Assembly (NCBI GenBank): GCA_034510155.1
Contig: CM067376.1
Span: forward strand, 224,027,810-224,091,809
DNA: 64,000 bases
Direction of reading: 5' to 3'
Origin: Eucriotettix oculatus
Taxonomy: Eukaryota > Arthropoda > Insecta > Orthoptera > Tetrigidae
The first letter of the stretch is position 1; each line of letters opens with the position of its first letter. Positions 21,785-34,208 of the stretch are shown piece after piece. The notes below the pieces were generated by a model, which did not search any database, was not told where the DNA came from, and saw nothing but the letters and a program-made list of their open reading frames with translations. The translations under genes and the position numbers were made by a program.

Positions 21785-24140
21785 GTGTGTGTGTGTTCAC
21801 TAACTAAATGATTTCCCCAGCTCATCCTTCCTCAAAAACGTTTACATAAAATATATATTACATCAAGATTAACCGCTGATTTGTAAAATAGCTAGCTTTG
21901 AGTTTATGGCAATGAAGTTTGATTTATGTCGGTGACAAATATAAAAATATTGGTAATTTTATAATAAAACAAAAAAAAACCTTTTTATACACAAATATTT
22001 CGACGGAAAAGCATAACGGCCTAAACATACAATTGAATTGCGGTTCTGAATTTTGTTGAAAAATGCGTCGAAACATTATAATTTTTTGGGTGTTTTGTAT
22101 TATCCTGACCGTATAGAACACGATTTCGGTTTGACAGCGTTCAGAGAGATTCAATATCAGAGTCAAAATGATATTCATTATTATTCAGTTGGCTTATATT
22201 TTATCGTTTTTTCATAGATTGGTGAAGAAAAAATTTTTAGAAAAAGAACTTTTTTCCTCATCAAAGATTAAAATTAAAGAAGAGATTCAGCTTCGAATAC
22301 CCTAACCCACGTTATTTGTTTACTGTCGACTCAAGAAGAGCCACCTTTAAGTAAGTTACTTATTTCAGTGTGACCGCAGACTACAGAAAGTATGCTTTCG
22401 CATATTAAACTGGAAGTATAATGGATTTTATAATATTCGTCGCTGAAAAGCTATGTTTGGAGCCACAGCTTTCCAAGTTCATATAGGAAAATCCATTGAC
22501 TATTGATGATAATAAATAATTCAACGCCATAGGAGAAAAAGATAGAAATCACTAGAGTTCATTGTTTAACAGTCCTGGATGGGCTTCAATAATTGAACTT
22601 GCTAAAAAGCATATAGTTAGACATGTACGTGAGAGGCCCGCATTGTTTGCTCAATGGTAATTGACTTCCAAATGTTCGGTCCATACACATTTGGTTGCGA
22701 GATAAATTTGATTAATAGTAGTTGATATACACCATTAAATTACAATTTTTTATAGGGCAACAGCAGAGAAAAAAATTCACATTGAGTGTATATCTTATTT
22801 ACGTAATTATTTACACATATTTATACGTAGGCCCATCTTCAATTGGAATATTTTATGCTAAGTATATACGCGGTGTTCCTTTCAAACCTCTCACACTTTA
22901 AAAGCGTACCACAACTTCTTTATTTGTAGTGATTGATGCTTTATTATTTGTGGTTTCTTGATTCTGATTAAGGTAAATGATTCAAATTGTTTAGTAGTTT
23001 ATTTAACATGCAATTATGAAACCCAAATTTAATTTACAGCTCTAAAATTAAAGTGACATTAAATAATTTTCCAGAGGTAATATATCATGAGAAGATATAC
23101 GTAAAATTAATATTGTGCTACAATGCGAATAAAATTTTGTAGTAGTATGTATATAAAGATAATTTTTTCTTATCTCATTATACAGAATATATTTCCTCCT
23201 CCTCACGAACTATGTCTTCAGAAGACCACTTCACTTTCCCGAAAGAAAACACTGTACTCTGGTTTTTAGAATCACTTCACTTTATTGCTTCCTAAAGACG
23301 ACCCCAGAAATAATCATCCAACATTTGTCTCGTTCGCTGTCCGCTCACCTACTGTCTGGAAAATTTTCTAGTCATGAACACTCGGCAAAAGGTCCCCGGC
23401 AATAAATTATGTCAAACTTCTTCGCCCTGGGACACCCCTCTTTACAGAGTCTGGCCCCGCAAGACGTGGCAAAATACTCAGCTCTAGCTAGTTTTTAAAT
23501 TCTAAACAAATATTCTAGGTGCTCTCAATTTTGACTCGTTACACTGCATTTAATGAGAAATCTAATAATTGTTTATGAGACCTTAATTAACCTTATTAGA
23601 AAATCTTAATCACTTATTGGTAAATGTCTTACATAATTTAAGGGAAGAACTTTATAATGTTTGCTGAGTATTACGTTTCTATTTCGTCACGCGAGATTCA
23701 CAGTATTTCTTCTTACCTTATTTTTATATCGAGAATGTTTTTCGCCTAAACTATATAAAATTCATTAAACTTTTGATATATTCGCACTCATCAAACTAAA
23801 GGTTTAAGAATATTATTGCGACTAAAATTTATTGCCTTGTTTAATTAAACAACCTCTGGCACAAACGCTTGTTCGACTCTTGATCAAGGTCACAATCAAT
23901 TATGGATTACATTCCAAATAACATGCGAAACCAGGACCACTTGCATAAATATGCGCATGTATTTGCAATGTAAATGTTATCAATAGTGAGACAGTTGTAC
24001 AAAAGAACCTCTGCCTTTTAGGGGGTTGTATTTCCTTTACATAAACACGTTATTAATAACAATATTTATCTGACATTAGTTGAATTAATAAATAAATGAA
24101 ACTGCCAATACATCAGAAACATTAAGAAATTAAATCATAA
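21785..24140. other. Intergenic, no recognisable gene
   Basis: AT-rich, with only short ORFs lacking recognisable content. Nothing identified. Confidence 0.55.
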
Positions 24141-24143
24141 ATT

Positions 24144-24392
24144 ACACAGTCAAGACGTTTCGAGCCTGCTTAGGAACTCTGAAGTGTACAAGTACATATT
24201 AAAATAACAAATTTCGTGTTGAAATATTGTAATGATTGTAAATAATTTTCTGAAATAGTACGTCTTCCCCTGAGTAATAAAATTTAGAATGCCTTCAAGA
24301 GAGTAATATAATTTTTTATCATTATATTTACTTGTACATCCGACGAATATCCTAAGTAGGATCGAAACGTTGTGATTTTGTACTTCATTTTT
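24144..24392. repeat. Inverted-repeat element with hairpin/GAAACG motifs in both arms
   Basis: Arms 24144-24195 and 24329-24392 are reverse complements at most positions (TTGTACTTGTAC..., CCTAAGTAGG..., CGAAACGTTGTG on the right arm). The right arm contains ATATCCTAAGTAGGATCGAA, a 5-bp stem with AAGT loop directly followed by GAAACG, and is preceded by CCGACGA. This resembles a hammerhead core (CTGATGA, stem II, GAAAC) with two C-for-T changes. The spacer has no coding capacity. Confidence 0.65.
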
Positions 24393-24399
24393 GAACTAT

Positions 24400-25765
24400 T
24401 AAATTGTTTCCGAAATATTGGCAATGTATTTATTTATTAAATATAGATATTGTTATTTAAAATTTTATATTTTTATGCCTGCAACAGTTAATTAATGTGT
24501 GTGATTAATATACAATTTCAAACTCTGCCATTCTGCATAAAAAAAATTATCAAATTCCAAAATAGCCTCACCCTCAAAATAATTAAAGATATAATAAGGA
24601 CGCTAATATTGCAACAGCCAGGAAATATAATGAAGACACGTGTATCAGAAACGCAGAAACATTTGTTGACGTTATTCGCTTACTACTACATACAGCTAGA
24701 GAAATCTTAAAATTAAATCATTTTTGCAGTTAGTTTATAAAATATATAAATTTGCAGAAAGCCTATAAAATCAAATAAATAGAAAATTATAGGAAAAAAG
24801 ATTAAATATTAGATGGGTTCGTGCCAGTTCTTTTATATTAGTCCGCTGCAGTTATTAATTCGACAGTAATATGTCAAAATTTGATTAAAATATTATATAT
24901 ATAGCCAAATTTTAAAAATGTATATTTTCACGCCCTCTACCATCGAAATCGCACAATCGGCATGGACTAGCTAAGTTGGTTAGAGCGACCACCCAGTAAG
25001 CAGGAGGACCCATATTTAATTATTGGGTCCAGTTATATAATGTTTCCATTCTTATCGTATAAATAAAATGTTTTATTTATGCCACCGAATAAACGTGTAT
25101 AAATCGTATTTCGTTCAATGCACCTTTCATATTTGCACAAAATATTATTTCTAATACACTTCATTTGTTCAATATGGAATGAATAGGAAAATAATTAACT
25201 CAGTATGCACGCAATTACAATATACAAAATATAGCAGAACTCAGAAATCAGAAAACGAAATGTCAAAACAATGCCAAGCTACGATGCAATTAACTTGCGC
25301 ATATACAAAACACGCACACCAGAAATTTTTATTTATATAAATTTGACCTTTCAACGATAAATACAGCAAAATAGTTAGAATTCTTTCCAACGACGTTATT
25401 GTTAATCAACAAACAGACATCATGTAGGCAATAAACAAACAAAATCTAGTGAAAAAATAAATACTACTCAACGTGTCTGCAATCCTTGTTGATTAGTTAG
25501 GAGAAAGAAAACGCAAGAGATTTCAGATGAACGCGAACCATATACGAAATACTCAAAAGTAAAGTCAGAATATTTTTGTTGATTTTCACATAATAAAGCT
25601 GTTTTATATTTTGTGCATCCTAGTTAATTAAGCAAATTTTTGTGTCGAGTGCTAGTTTTTCAACATTATTTTCCAAATTATTGTGAAAACTACGTTAATT
25701 ATACTAAATATAATACGTTCTCATACAGAAATTCCACAACAGAAGCTCTGACAGTTCTTTGAACA
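24400..25765. other. Intergenic, one SINE
   Basis: AT-rich, no gene supported. A SINE at 24960-25075 is listed separately. Confidence 0.55.
24960..25075 (+). repeat. tRNA-derived SINE, degenerate
   Basis: A-box-like TAGCTAAGTTGGTTAGAGCG, then a decayed B box (CATATTTAATTATTGGGTCC) and a tail with TTTCCATTCTTATCGT. Confidence 0.55.
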
Positions 25766-25769
25766 TAAA

Positions 25770-25975
25770 TAGCTTAATAAAAAATACGGTTTCAGACCAA
25801 GGTTTAAAAAGCGTCATTGATCCGTACGTTTTTGAAAACGGCGTTGGTGATGCCATCACCGTCAACGGCGAGCGCTACAGAACTATGATAATCGATGTAT
25901 TTTGGCACAAATTGAATGATTTTTACGTAGACGACATGTGGTTCCAGCAGGATGGCTTAAACAATGGAGACTAAT
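25770..25975 (+). pseudogene. Tc1/mariner-type transposase fragment
   Basis: Encodes VIDPYVFENGVGDAITVNGE, RYRTMIIDVFWHKLND and DDMWFQQDG. The 'P.fFe..vg..vTVnGerY..mi..f..p.l......d.WFQQDGA' block is the central part of DDE transposases of the Tc1/mariner superfamily, and the D of QQDG is catalytic. The reading ends in a stop right after this, and no N-terminal helix-turn-helix is present, so it is a dead internal fragment. Confidence 0.8.
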
Positions 25976-26094
25976 TAAATATAGGTCTAAAATGAAATCT
26001 GTTTCACGATAAACGTTCCCTTTCCTCTAATGAAACACTGTTCTACCCCATGTATCGGTTTCATTGAGCACGTTTCCCCAGAGTGCACCGGGAC

Positions 26095-26175
26095 TAACGA
26101 ATCATGCATATTGCGCATAGTGCCGGACAAAACCCGAAGTTCAATGGATCGATTCCCAGCCGTGGAAAACTTTTT
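26095..26175 (+). repeat. Possible degenerate tRNA-derived SINE
   Basis: Contains a B-box-like TGGATCGATTCCCAGCCGTG, followed by an A/T-rich tail. The A box is not clear. Confidence 0.35.
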
Positions 26176-26344
26176 TTTACTTAAATGACATTGCAGATAG
26201 AAGCTATTATTATTATTTAATTATTTATTATATATAGCAAAATTTAGTTCTCTTTTTCTCTTCAAAAAGAAGACAATCGTCTGCTCTATTTGCTTAGACT
26301 CCAAGTAATAAGCTAATTTAGTCTATCAGCATATCTATTGTATT

Positions 26345-26840
26345 GGACGAGGGAACATGCGGGGGGCTTACTCTCCACATAGTGATAATGGGGCTTACCT
26401 TCCAGAATGATTCGTTCCCTGTGGAAATTCAAGGTCTTCACGTGCCGATCCACCTTCATCTCTTTTAGGAGGTCTATGTACTGGGGTCGAAGACCTTTGG
26501 CATACGGTAAAAGTTGTCCACTGATCCCATTGGATAACTTGGCCACCTACCTCCTAAAACTGGTGGATTCATGGAGAAGGGAATGCTGTGACCCCACAGA
26601 AAACTCGTCTTCCGCTATTCGGAATGGCATGAGAACAGTACCCAATAGCCCGACCTACCTCAAGCAGGATTTCTAGGGATTTCACTGCATCTATTTTTGG
26701 TGAATCACGAGCTAGGATCCTTAAACTATAGCCCTGGGGCCCTAATCAAACTTCTACCTTCTATAACCACTCGTTTCAATTCCCTTCCTATGCTATTAAA
26801 GGGGACTTGTCTATTAGTGAATCACCCTCCTGTAGCCTGT
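26345..26840 (+). repeat. Dispersed repeat C, copy 5 (longest of the plus copies)
   Basis: Landmarks in order: GTACTGGGGTCGAAGACCTT, TGATCCCATTGGATAACTTG, GAGAAGGGAATGCTGTGACC, ATTCGGAATGGC, TCACTGCATCT, CCTGGGGCCCTAATC and TTCAATTCCCTTCCTATGCT. ORFs in it have no recognised domain. Confidence 0.65.
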
Positions 26841-26904
26841 TACCCAAAACAATCTATTGTATCAGTCACAAACTGTACACGAAACCATTTGATGAAGATC
26901 TTCT

Positions 26905-27005
26905 TCTTCTTTGGCTCTACAACCCATTGAGGGCCTGGGCCTACCGGGTCGGCTGCTGACTGTCTTCTTACGTGATACATTCCATATTTGCAGTGACACA
27001 TGGTC
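26905..27005 (+). repeat. Dispersed repeat E, copy 1
   Basis: GGCTCTACAACCCATTGAGG, GCCTACCGGGTCGGCTGCTG and ATTCCATATTTGCAGTGACA. The same order occurs at 63240-63345 (plus) and 33165-33290 (minus). Confidence 0.6.
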
Positions 27006-28640
27006 AGTTGATGAAGATCAGTTGTTTAAAATATTACGATAGTAGGAGAAATATACTTGAAATTATGTGAAATATTGGTTAGTTATAGGTTGAGACGTAT
27101 TTCTAACAAATACAATCTGAACAAATTATAGTAAAACATACTTTTCATGCGTAGACATATTTCTGGTTGTAATGCAGCGACGTAATCAATCATGCAGTAG
27201 TCATCCGCACTCTTGATGACACTTGGCGGCTTATGTGATTTTCAAAATTAAAATTATGGAAACATGTAATATTATTATTAACAGCATAATAAATCAAAGA
27301 ATAATATAATGACGTTTCATATAATTACTATTTCCTCAGAACATTTTAACGTACCCTTTAGGCATCTTTATGTATTAACAGTAATTAGGAGACTTGAAGC
27401 TACATATTAAATTAACAGCAATAAAAATTAATTAAATTAAAGACCAGCAACTGCGATATATTCGTGAAGGTGTCGAACATCCATCTGAATCTAAAATTAG
27501 TGAAAATTATATTGCAAAATAACACAGAGATTTGCTTTGAATTATAGTTTCAAGTACTACTAGTTATTGTTATTACCTGAAAAATAAATTATAAAATACC
27601 ATACCTAAGATGAAACTGTTATTTCATTAAACTTTATTAAATATTTTTCATAATATTAAATGAAATGATATGGTTGAATTAGTCGATATTTGAAGTCAGT
27701 AACGTAAACAATTCACCGTGCTACACAGCCAAGTTTACATATACAGTGTATTTTTTCTTGCATTGATTTTCTAATCGTGCACATGTCAATGCTTCTAACA
27801 TTGCAGTTTGATAGAAAATAGTAACGTTAATAATAACAACTATTAATTGACTGTCGATAAAAAAAGTTATAGGAAATGAAGGCAAAGAAAACAAGCAGCA
27901 AAAGTATTTTTATTTTATTTATGGGAAGAATGAGAACCAATGACGTGATAACAGCTAGTACTTTACGAGCATCAAATGCCATTCAGTAATGGTAATGATT
28001 TATTGATCTGATGCAATTGAGAATGACAATTCCTTTTTCTGGGCTCAGAATGAAAGCTGAGCTGTAACGTGCATACTCTTGAGCTATGCATTATCTCTGT
28101 CCTGCTATATACGCAGCTACACCTCCACAAATTCCACTCGCCAATGACCTTACACTTGTGTTCAACTCTGACTGAATCGACTTTGGTGGATAAATATCTG
28201 AGAAAACTAAATTCAATTGTAAAGCGTTTAGCTCGTAGTCGAAATCCTGCAACACACTCGGAATGTTTTAATCACTCTCAACGGCGAAAATTAAATTCCA
28301 AATCATTTACGTCAACTTTTATACTATTATTATAATCATTTTAACTTTGATTTACATGCATATTGCTGATTTCATGCCGTAAGGCTTACCCAAATTCTTT
28401 GGACCGACGGCGCTTTAATCCATTACGGTCATAACATTACTCTCTTTTTTCATGCTGTGGTTGCTAATATGATCGTTTTATGATTCTTGACATTATTCCT
28501 CCCTGTTTCGTACAACTTGTACTCCAAGTTGCATTACAGTTCCGCCTGGAAAATACTCATTCCTTAAAAGGACCATTTGCCTGCTGGAATGTTTGGAGAA
28601 CTTCCTCTAAAATTTAGATTTAATCTAAACTCTGTAGGGG
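27005..28640. other. Intergenic, no recognisable gene
   Basis: AT-rich sequence. Short ORFs such as 28069-28335 have no recognisable content. Confidence 0.5.
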
Positions 28641-29030
28641 ATGAAATAAAAAGTGCCTGTGACAGTTTCTCTCGCAGGTGCTTCTCCCCAGAGTGACTGC
28701 GGGGCTCACCTGATTATATCGGGAATGCCTCGTACTTTCTCTGTTTTTTCCCTAAGTTCTCACATGCCGAGACACCTTCAACTATTTTTGGGAGGTATAT
28801 GTACTGGGGTCGAAGAACTTGGGCATATAGCGAGAGTTTTCCGCTGATCCCATTGGATCAGTCGGCCAACTGCCTCCTGAAACTGGTGAAGACACGGAGA
28901 AGGGAATGCTGCGACCCTAGTCAACCCTTGGCTACCTTGCTCTACCTTCCATATCCCACCTTTTCAATTCCCTTCCTATGATATTAAAGGGGAGTTGCTT
29001 GTTTCAGGATCACCCTCATGTAGCCTGTTA
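28640..29030 (+). repeat. Dispersed repeat C, copy 6
   Basis: Shares TCTCGCAGGTGCTTCTCCCC, AGAGTGACTGCGGGGCTCAC, CCCATTGGATCAGTCGGCCA, GAGAAGGGAATGCTGCGACC and TTTTCAATTCCCTTCCTATG with copy C3. It lacks the ATTCGGAAGGGC to CATCTC block present in C3 and C5, an internal deletion. Confidence 0.65.
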
Positions 29031-29094
29031 ACCCAAAAAAACTCTGTAGTGAATACAGTTTAGTGTAGTGTATTGTAATGCAGTGATAGTGCTC

Positions 29095-29755
29095 CGAAAT
29101 CTAAAACATTCCTCATTGCAGAAATTTACGCCATCAAGCTTGCTAGTCACCACTGCATTTCGTCTCCCAAAATGAACCACTAAATCCTCTCAGACTAACT
29201 CTCAGCTTTAAAAACCATCGTCAATGTAGACACCTCCCAAGAGATATCCACAATTATCAATCAATCAACAGGAAAGCATATCGTATTGGCCTAGATCCCG
29301 GCATACCAGGGAATAAAAGGGAACATCTCCGTCGACCAGCTAGCAAAACCCGCCTCTTATCTTTCCTCCCTCTCCTATCCCTAATTACGTCAACACATTT
29401 TTGGATGTACGGAATCACACACTTCCAAAACTAGCCCATCTCTGGAATCAAAAATGGTCGCTTCTAAAATCAAGCCCAACATCGCTATCCTCCTCCCCGA
29501 AAAGGTATCCAGAAGAGATCAAGTAGTCCTTTCTAGAGTAAGATACGGTCACTCCAAATTAACACACTCCCACATATATACAAATCGACTTCCTCCAATC
29601 TGCGATCTCTGCAACACAATCATCACCATAGAACACCTTATCAATTCCTGCAGTAAATTTCGGAGAAGACAACCCAAACCAGACCAATCACTCACCGGAC
29701 GACCAATAAAGAGTCGTCGGGTTATTGAAAACAATTGTTATGATGCAACATAACA
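29095..29755 (+). pseudogene. I/Jockey-type LINE fragment: RNase H and Cys-rich tail
   Basis: Frames on the plus strand give FLIAEIYAIKLASHHCISS (29110-29165), LSALKTIVN, an HIVLA-IPAYQGIKGNISVD-QLAK segment (29275-29350), then SRVRYGHSKLTHSHIY and PPICDLCNTIITIEHLINSC in the open block 29454-29753. This order (RNase H core, then C-x2-C-x8-H-x4-C) is typical of the C-terminal end of I-clade and related LINEs. Several stops interrupt it. Confidence 0.75.
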
Positions 29756-29764
29756 TGTTCAATA

Positions 29765-30940
29765 TTCACTTTTTGTAACCCAGAAGTCAGTTCGGTCGCT
29801 AATGACCTCTTAGTTTATGCGATCTTAAATAAATGTATGAAGTAGTAAAATAGTTTTCGTTTTCGGTTATTTTTCCAGTGTTGTTTTTTTTCAGGCAGAA
29901 ACAATATTAGTCCTTTTTCAAAATTATTTTCCAATAATATCAATACAAGTTAAATTGTTTATTAGGTGTATATATGATCTATATTTATAGATAAAAATGT
30001 TCCTTACGACCAGATTATTAATTATTGTGAACTCATTTTAAGTCTTATGTATCTGCCACGGGCATCTGCCCATTTCTAGATTAAATGCATACAAATAGCA
30101 GCCACTAAATTTCAAATGGAAAATTCCAGCTCTTTCACGTTGATTTTTTTAATGAAATTCGTCTATTGAAAACTCTGTAAATGGGTGGTATTCAAGGTTC
30201 CGCATTCAATACAAATCTGAGGAGACAATCCTGTGATTCCAAATTTTTTCAAGTTTCCCACATACATAAATAAGACCATTTTAACCGAAACTCATAAAAA
30301 TTTTCTAATGAGCTGCTCAAATAAATATTCCTTAAATTACACAATATATTGTTAAAATTATCATATATCATCTATATATAAATGAAAGGTTAGTAATCAA
30401 CAAGCTATCGAGTTTATTGGCCTGTTCAAATACATTACGAATTATAAGATTTGCCATTAGGCTTTCCTGTACCATTTATCAGATTGCCGTGAATTTTTTT
30501 GTATTTAACGCTGATTAGGCCAATTTTGTCCATATTTTGAAGACTTACCCTCTTATAGGCCAAAAAAGAGCGCACGACAATCATCTGCTTTAAAGCTTCA
30601 TGTTTGTCTCTTCTGATTTCCTATAGCATTCATCCTATTGTCATGACAGAAGCTTTCTGTCGATCTTTCGAAGATTTAGGTTCCTACCCTTCCCCCTTTC
30701 AGGCCATGAAAGGTCCTATCCTAAATACATATAGACATTACAAATGAATAGATTATTGGTGCTATAACTGTACCGAGGACCAATAGAATGAATAAATCTT
30801 ACTCAATATAAGAATTACATTATATGTTGAAAGGTTTGTGAAACATTCCGCCGACTCAGGGGTTCCACCCGTGGCTGACGTCACGTGGAGTCTGTTGAAG
30901 ATAAGGGATGCGCTGGCACGCAGTTCCCTGGCGTGCCGGT
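29765..30940. other. Intergenic upstream of the innexin gene
   Basis: AT-rich. No clear TATA box or upstream exon for the innexin was recognised. From about 30840 the sequence turns abruptly GC- and CpG-rich, probably 5' UTR. Confidence 0.5.
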
Positions 30941-30944
30941 CACG

Positions 30945-31973
30945 ATGCAGACGCTGTCGCTGCTCAGCAAACTCTCGTCGAGGAAAGAAGGCGGCGTCGA
31001 TGGCGTCGTGTGCTGGCTGCACTACCGCCTCACCGCGACGCTGCTGCTCGCCGCCAGCTTGATTTTCACGGCGGGACAGTACTTCGGCGACCCCATCTCG
31101 TGCACGGCAGACGCGGTCACCTCCAAGATAATAAACAGCTACTGCTGGGTGCAGTCCACGTTCACGGTGAGGGCGCTGGAGGACGGCGTGCCTGGGCGTG
31201 ACGTGGTGCAAGTTGGCGTCGGACCCGATGATTCGGTGCGCGGTCAAGTGCGCCACCAATCGTACTACCAGTTCGTGTGGCTCGCCCTCGTCGTCCAGGC
31301 CGGGTTAATGTACCTGCCGCACTTCCTCTGGAAGATCCTGCACTTGGGGGCCGTGCGACGTCTCGCCCAACTGTACGCCAAGGAAGACGACCCTGGGCGC
31401 AGTTACGTCACCTCGGATAATCTCGCCCCCGCCGTGTACACGGCTTTCTTTGTCACGTGCGAGGCGCTTAACCTGGGTCTGGTGGTAGCCCAGCTGTTCG
31501 CGGTGGACGCCTTCTTGGGTGGCGGCTTCCTTCACCTGGAACACGGCCTGAAACGCGTGTTCCCCAAGGTGGCAAAGTGCGTCATGCACACCGTCGGACC
31601 CTCGGGGTCACCGCAGCTCCACGACAGCGTCTGTCTGCTGCCGTTCAACGTGTACGCGGAGAAAATCTACTGGGTTCTGTGGTTCTGGTACTGGACGCTC
31701 GCCGCCCTCTCCGGGGCCAACTTGCTGTTCCGCGTCGCCACCGCCGCGGCGCCGCCCCTTAGGGCTGTGGTGCTGATTACGCTCTGCCACTTCCACTGCG
31801 ACACTACGGCGGCACTCGCCGTCTCTAAGGGCGTCCCCTTTCACAAGTGGTTCGTGCTGTGCGCCTTCAGCGGACACGTCGACGTCGACACCTACGTGAA
31901 TCTCATCGACAAAATGGCCAAAGGTTTGAGCCCGTCCAAACTCCCGGACAACTCCTACGACAACTTGGTTTGA
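30945..31973 (+). CDS. Innexin (invertebrate gap-junction channel protein), uninterrupted coding region
   Basis: 342 aa, four-membrane-segment gap-junction/hemichannel subunit of the plasma membrane. Start chosen at ATG 30945 because innexins have about 20-25 residues before the 'LHYRLT' block that opens TM1; an in-frame ATG at 30885 would add 20 residues. TM1 is about residues 26-48. Extracellular loop 1 carries Cys53 and Cys67, within NSYCWVQSTFTV. The family signature at the start of TM2 is YYQFV (107-111), where YYQWV is usual. TM2 is 109-130. TM3 is about 161-190. Loop 2 carries Cys212 and Cys230, within KCVMHTVGPSGSPQLHDSVC, followed by LLPFNVYAEKIYWVLWFWYW (TM4). The cytoplasmic tail has HVDVDTYVNLIDKMAKG. 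Many insect innexin genes contain introns; this one shows none within its coding region. Codons are very GC-rich and CpG-rich against AT-rich flanks. The innexin subtype is not assigned. Confidence 0.93.
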   Translation: MQTLSLLSKLSSRKEGGVDGVVCWLHYRLTATLLLAASLIFTAGQYFGDPISCTADAVTSKIINSYCWVQSTFTVRALEDGVPGRDVVQVGVGPDDSVRGQVRHQSYYQFVWLALVVQAGLMYLPHFLWKILHLGAVRRLAQLYAKEDDPGRSYVTSDNLAPAVYTAFFVTCEALNLGLVVAQLFAVDAFLGGGFLHLEHGLKRVFPKVAKCVMHTVGPSGSPQLHDSVCLLPFNVYAEKIYWVLWFWYWTLAALSGANLLFRVATAAAPPLRAVVLITLCHFHCDTTAALAVSKGVPFHKWFVLCAFSGHVDVDTYVNLIDKMAKGLSPSKLPDNSYDNLV

Positions 31974-33164
31974 CACTTCTCATGTAAACAATCTCTTTCA
32001 ATTATCATTACGCTACATAACCAGCTTCTTTATGGTATTACCAAAAGTATTTAGTCGTAATACCCGTGTTCCGTAACGTAAAAAGTAATATTTATGAGGA
32101 CTCGGAATTATTGTTTCTAGGTACATTTTTTATCGGAAAAGGTTATAGATGCAGGACAGAAAATTTCACAATTAATTTTTACCTTATTATATGCATGTTA
32201 AATAACAATTAAGAGTTTTTATTATTAAAAATTATACTAATAATTAAGATGTTTTTTGTGGAAAGTTTTAAAAGTTTTCTGTCTGTCTCTAACTTTCAAG
32301 CATAAGGTTAAAAATAGACCGTGATAATTTAAGTACTATTTAGATAACGGTTTCCCAGAAAACAATAGGTAAAAATCACTTTTTTTAACAACGGCGAGAT
32401 AGGAACTTCTCATTTTTTTCTTTAACTGTAGTAAATAACAGTGGCGGGTTGTGCATACGCAATCATGTCCTACGCTTGTACAAAATACTGTTTCACACTC
32501 CTGCGCCATCCGTAAAGCTCATCCACCTGCATCCCCGTCAGGTGCTATAGACGAGGTAACACGTAAAAATAGGGATGTTCTGTGTTGCGACACAGAGGCG
32601 TCCGCATCAAGCTACTGTTTGGAATGCTTCTTACAATTCATTTTTATAAAGTTTAATGTTTGCGGACATATTTTAAATGAAAAAACGTTTAATGATGGCG
32701 TTTCACCACACTGAGAAAACTGCGATCCTGCACACACTACTACCATCATGTGTGTCTTGTTTCTAAACTTATTTTCTTTGTGTACAATATGTTCGAAGGA
32801 AAAACATTTTCCTGTCAGAAACATGACTCAACTTTGTTTTAAATTTTTCTGTTTTTAAAATATTGTCTCTAAACCATGTTATGTAGATGGAAATGCTGCA
32901 TATTGAGATACCAACGACAAATAGGCCTACCGTTTTTTTCTGGCATCATCGTACCTCGCTTGCAAGTCATGCGTGAAAGCAGCGATCTCGTTCATAAATA
33001 AATTCCATACTAGTGTGATAAAATACCAATGATACCACAGTGGAAACTTTTATTAATCCTAATATAATTCAGCAATCCGTATTGAAAAATAGATTTTCTT
33101 CTAAACACCCACTCTTGCCTCACAACTCAGAGTCTGTCATGGGCTTGAATATTTGTATCGTCAT

Positions 33165-33290
33165 GGTCTCGGAGACTGGGATTAAGACTCCTGGACATTC
33201 GATAGGCTGACTACGTGTCACTCGAAATTCATGGTAGATGACAGTCCACTGTCGACCTGGTAGGCCCAAGCCAAAGAACAATAAGAAGAA
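33165..33290 (-). repeat. Dispersed repeat E, copy 2 (reverse)
   Basis: Reverse complement contains GGCTTGGGCCTACCAGGTCG, GACAGTGGACTGTCATCTAC and AATTTCGAGTGACACGTAGT, matching 63240-63345. It extends further with CAGTCTCCGAGACCATGACG. Confidence 0.55.
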
Positions 33291-34170
33291 GACAAAAATT
33301 AATATCACTTCCAATTTATATAACCTAATTACTTAGCAATTATTTTATAAATAACAACTAAACCTTAATACAAAATTATTATACTCCATTTATATGTTTT
33401 AATTAAAAAGGTATGAATTTTAGAGAATTAAGTGTCGTAATTACTAAACAGTAGTGAAATTTAATTCTATGTAAAATGCTTATAATTCTGACCCGTATTA
33501 TGCTACATTTCTAATTCTGCCGACATAGTTTCCAATAGTGTCTAATTTCTAAAAGCGAAGAATTTTAGCACCAAGTTGACTCACATTTAAAATTCGAAAG
33601 AATTTTTTCCGTGGTACATTTTACATTGGAACAAATCACTCATTATGACAGTATTGTACGTGATAGGCTGCGTTTTTTCTATTTTCAGAAAGTAATAATT
33701 GCCGGAGCGAGTACGTCATTAGGTGGGTAATTTAAGATCTTCAAAATTGAAGCACAAATTGACTTTATTAAAGTGCAAATAATATAAAGCTTCTCAAAGT
33801 CAGGGAAAAAAGTTATTCCTAAATTTATTCATGTGCATAAGAACATATTCACCAGCCAGTCTCTGGCTAACGATGGTTTGATACGATTCGAGTAATTCAT
33901 TCAGTAGTATATTTGTCCACTCAAAACCACGCAACCGTTTATTCATATTTTGAGCGTACAGACTTGTAATGATAGTAATGAAAAAATAAATTCCAAGGTT
34001 CGTAGTTTTAACACTACATAACAGTAAGTATTTTAAAATATTTTACATGCAAACACATGAGTTTGTAATTCTATAAGGCAGAAAGTTTCTCATTCATACA
34101 GAAATGAAATGGCCAATACGTCAGGAGCAATTTAATAGTTCAAAAAGTATATAAACCTAACTTACCAAAC

Positions 34171-34208
34171 CACAAAGTTGCGTTCCTGTTTTGAAATTTC
34201 ATCAGGTT
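34171..34208 (-). repeat. CTGATGA-containing motif, degenerate
   Basis: The minus strand reads AAACCTGATGAAATTTC...AACAGGAACGCAAC. It has the CTGATGA box and, after 16 nt, GCAAC in place of GAAAC. It is a weak member of the motif class. Confidence 0.35.

Noticed and set aside
30885..30944. Upstream in-frame ATG as innexin start
   Set aside because: It would add 20 residues not expected in innexins, where TM1 begins about 25 residues from the start.
30762..31976. ORFs on both strands overlapping the innexin
   Set aside because: They lack domains. The innexin frame carries all family landmarks, so the others are shadows.
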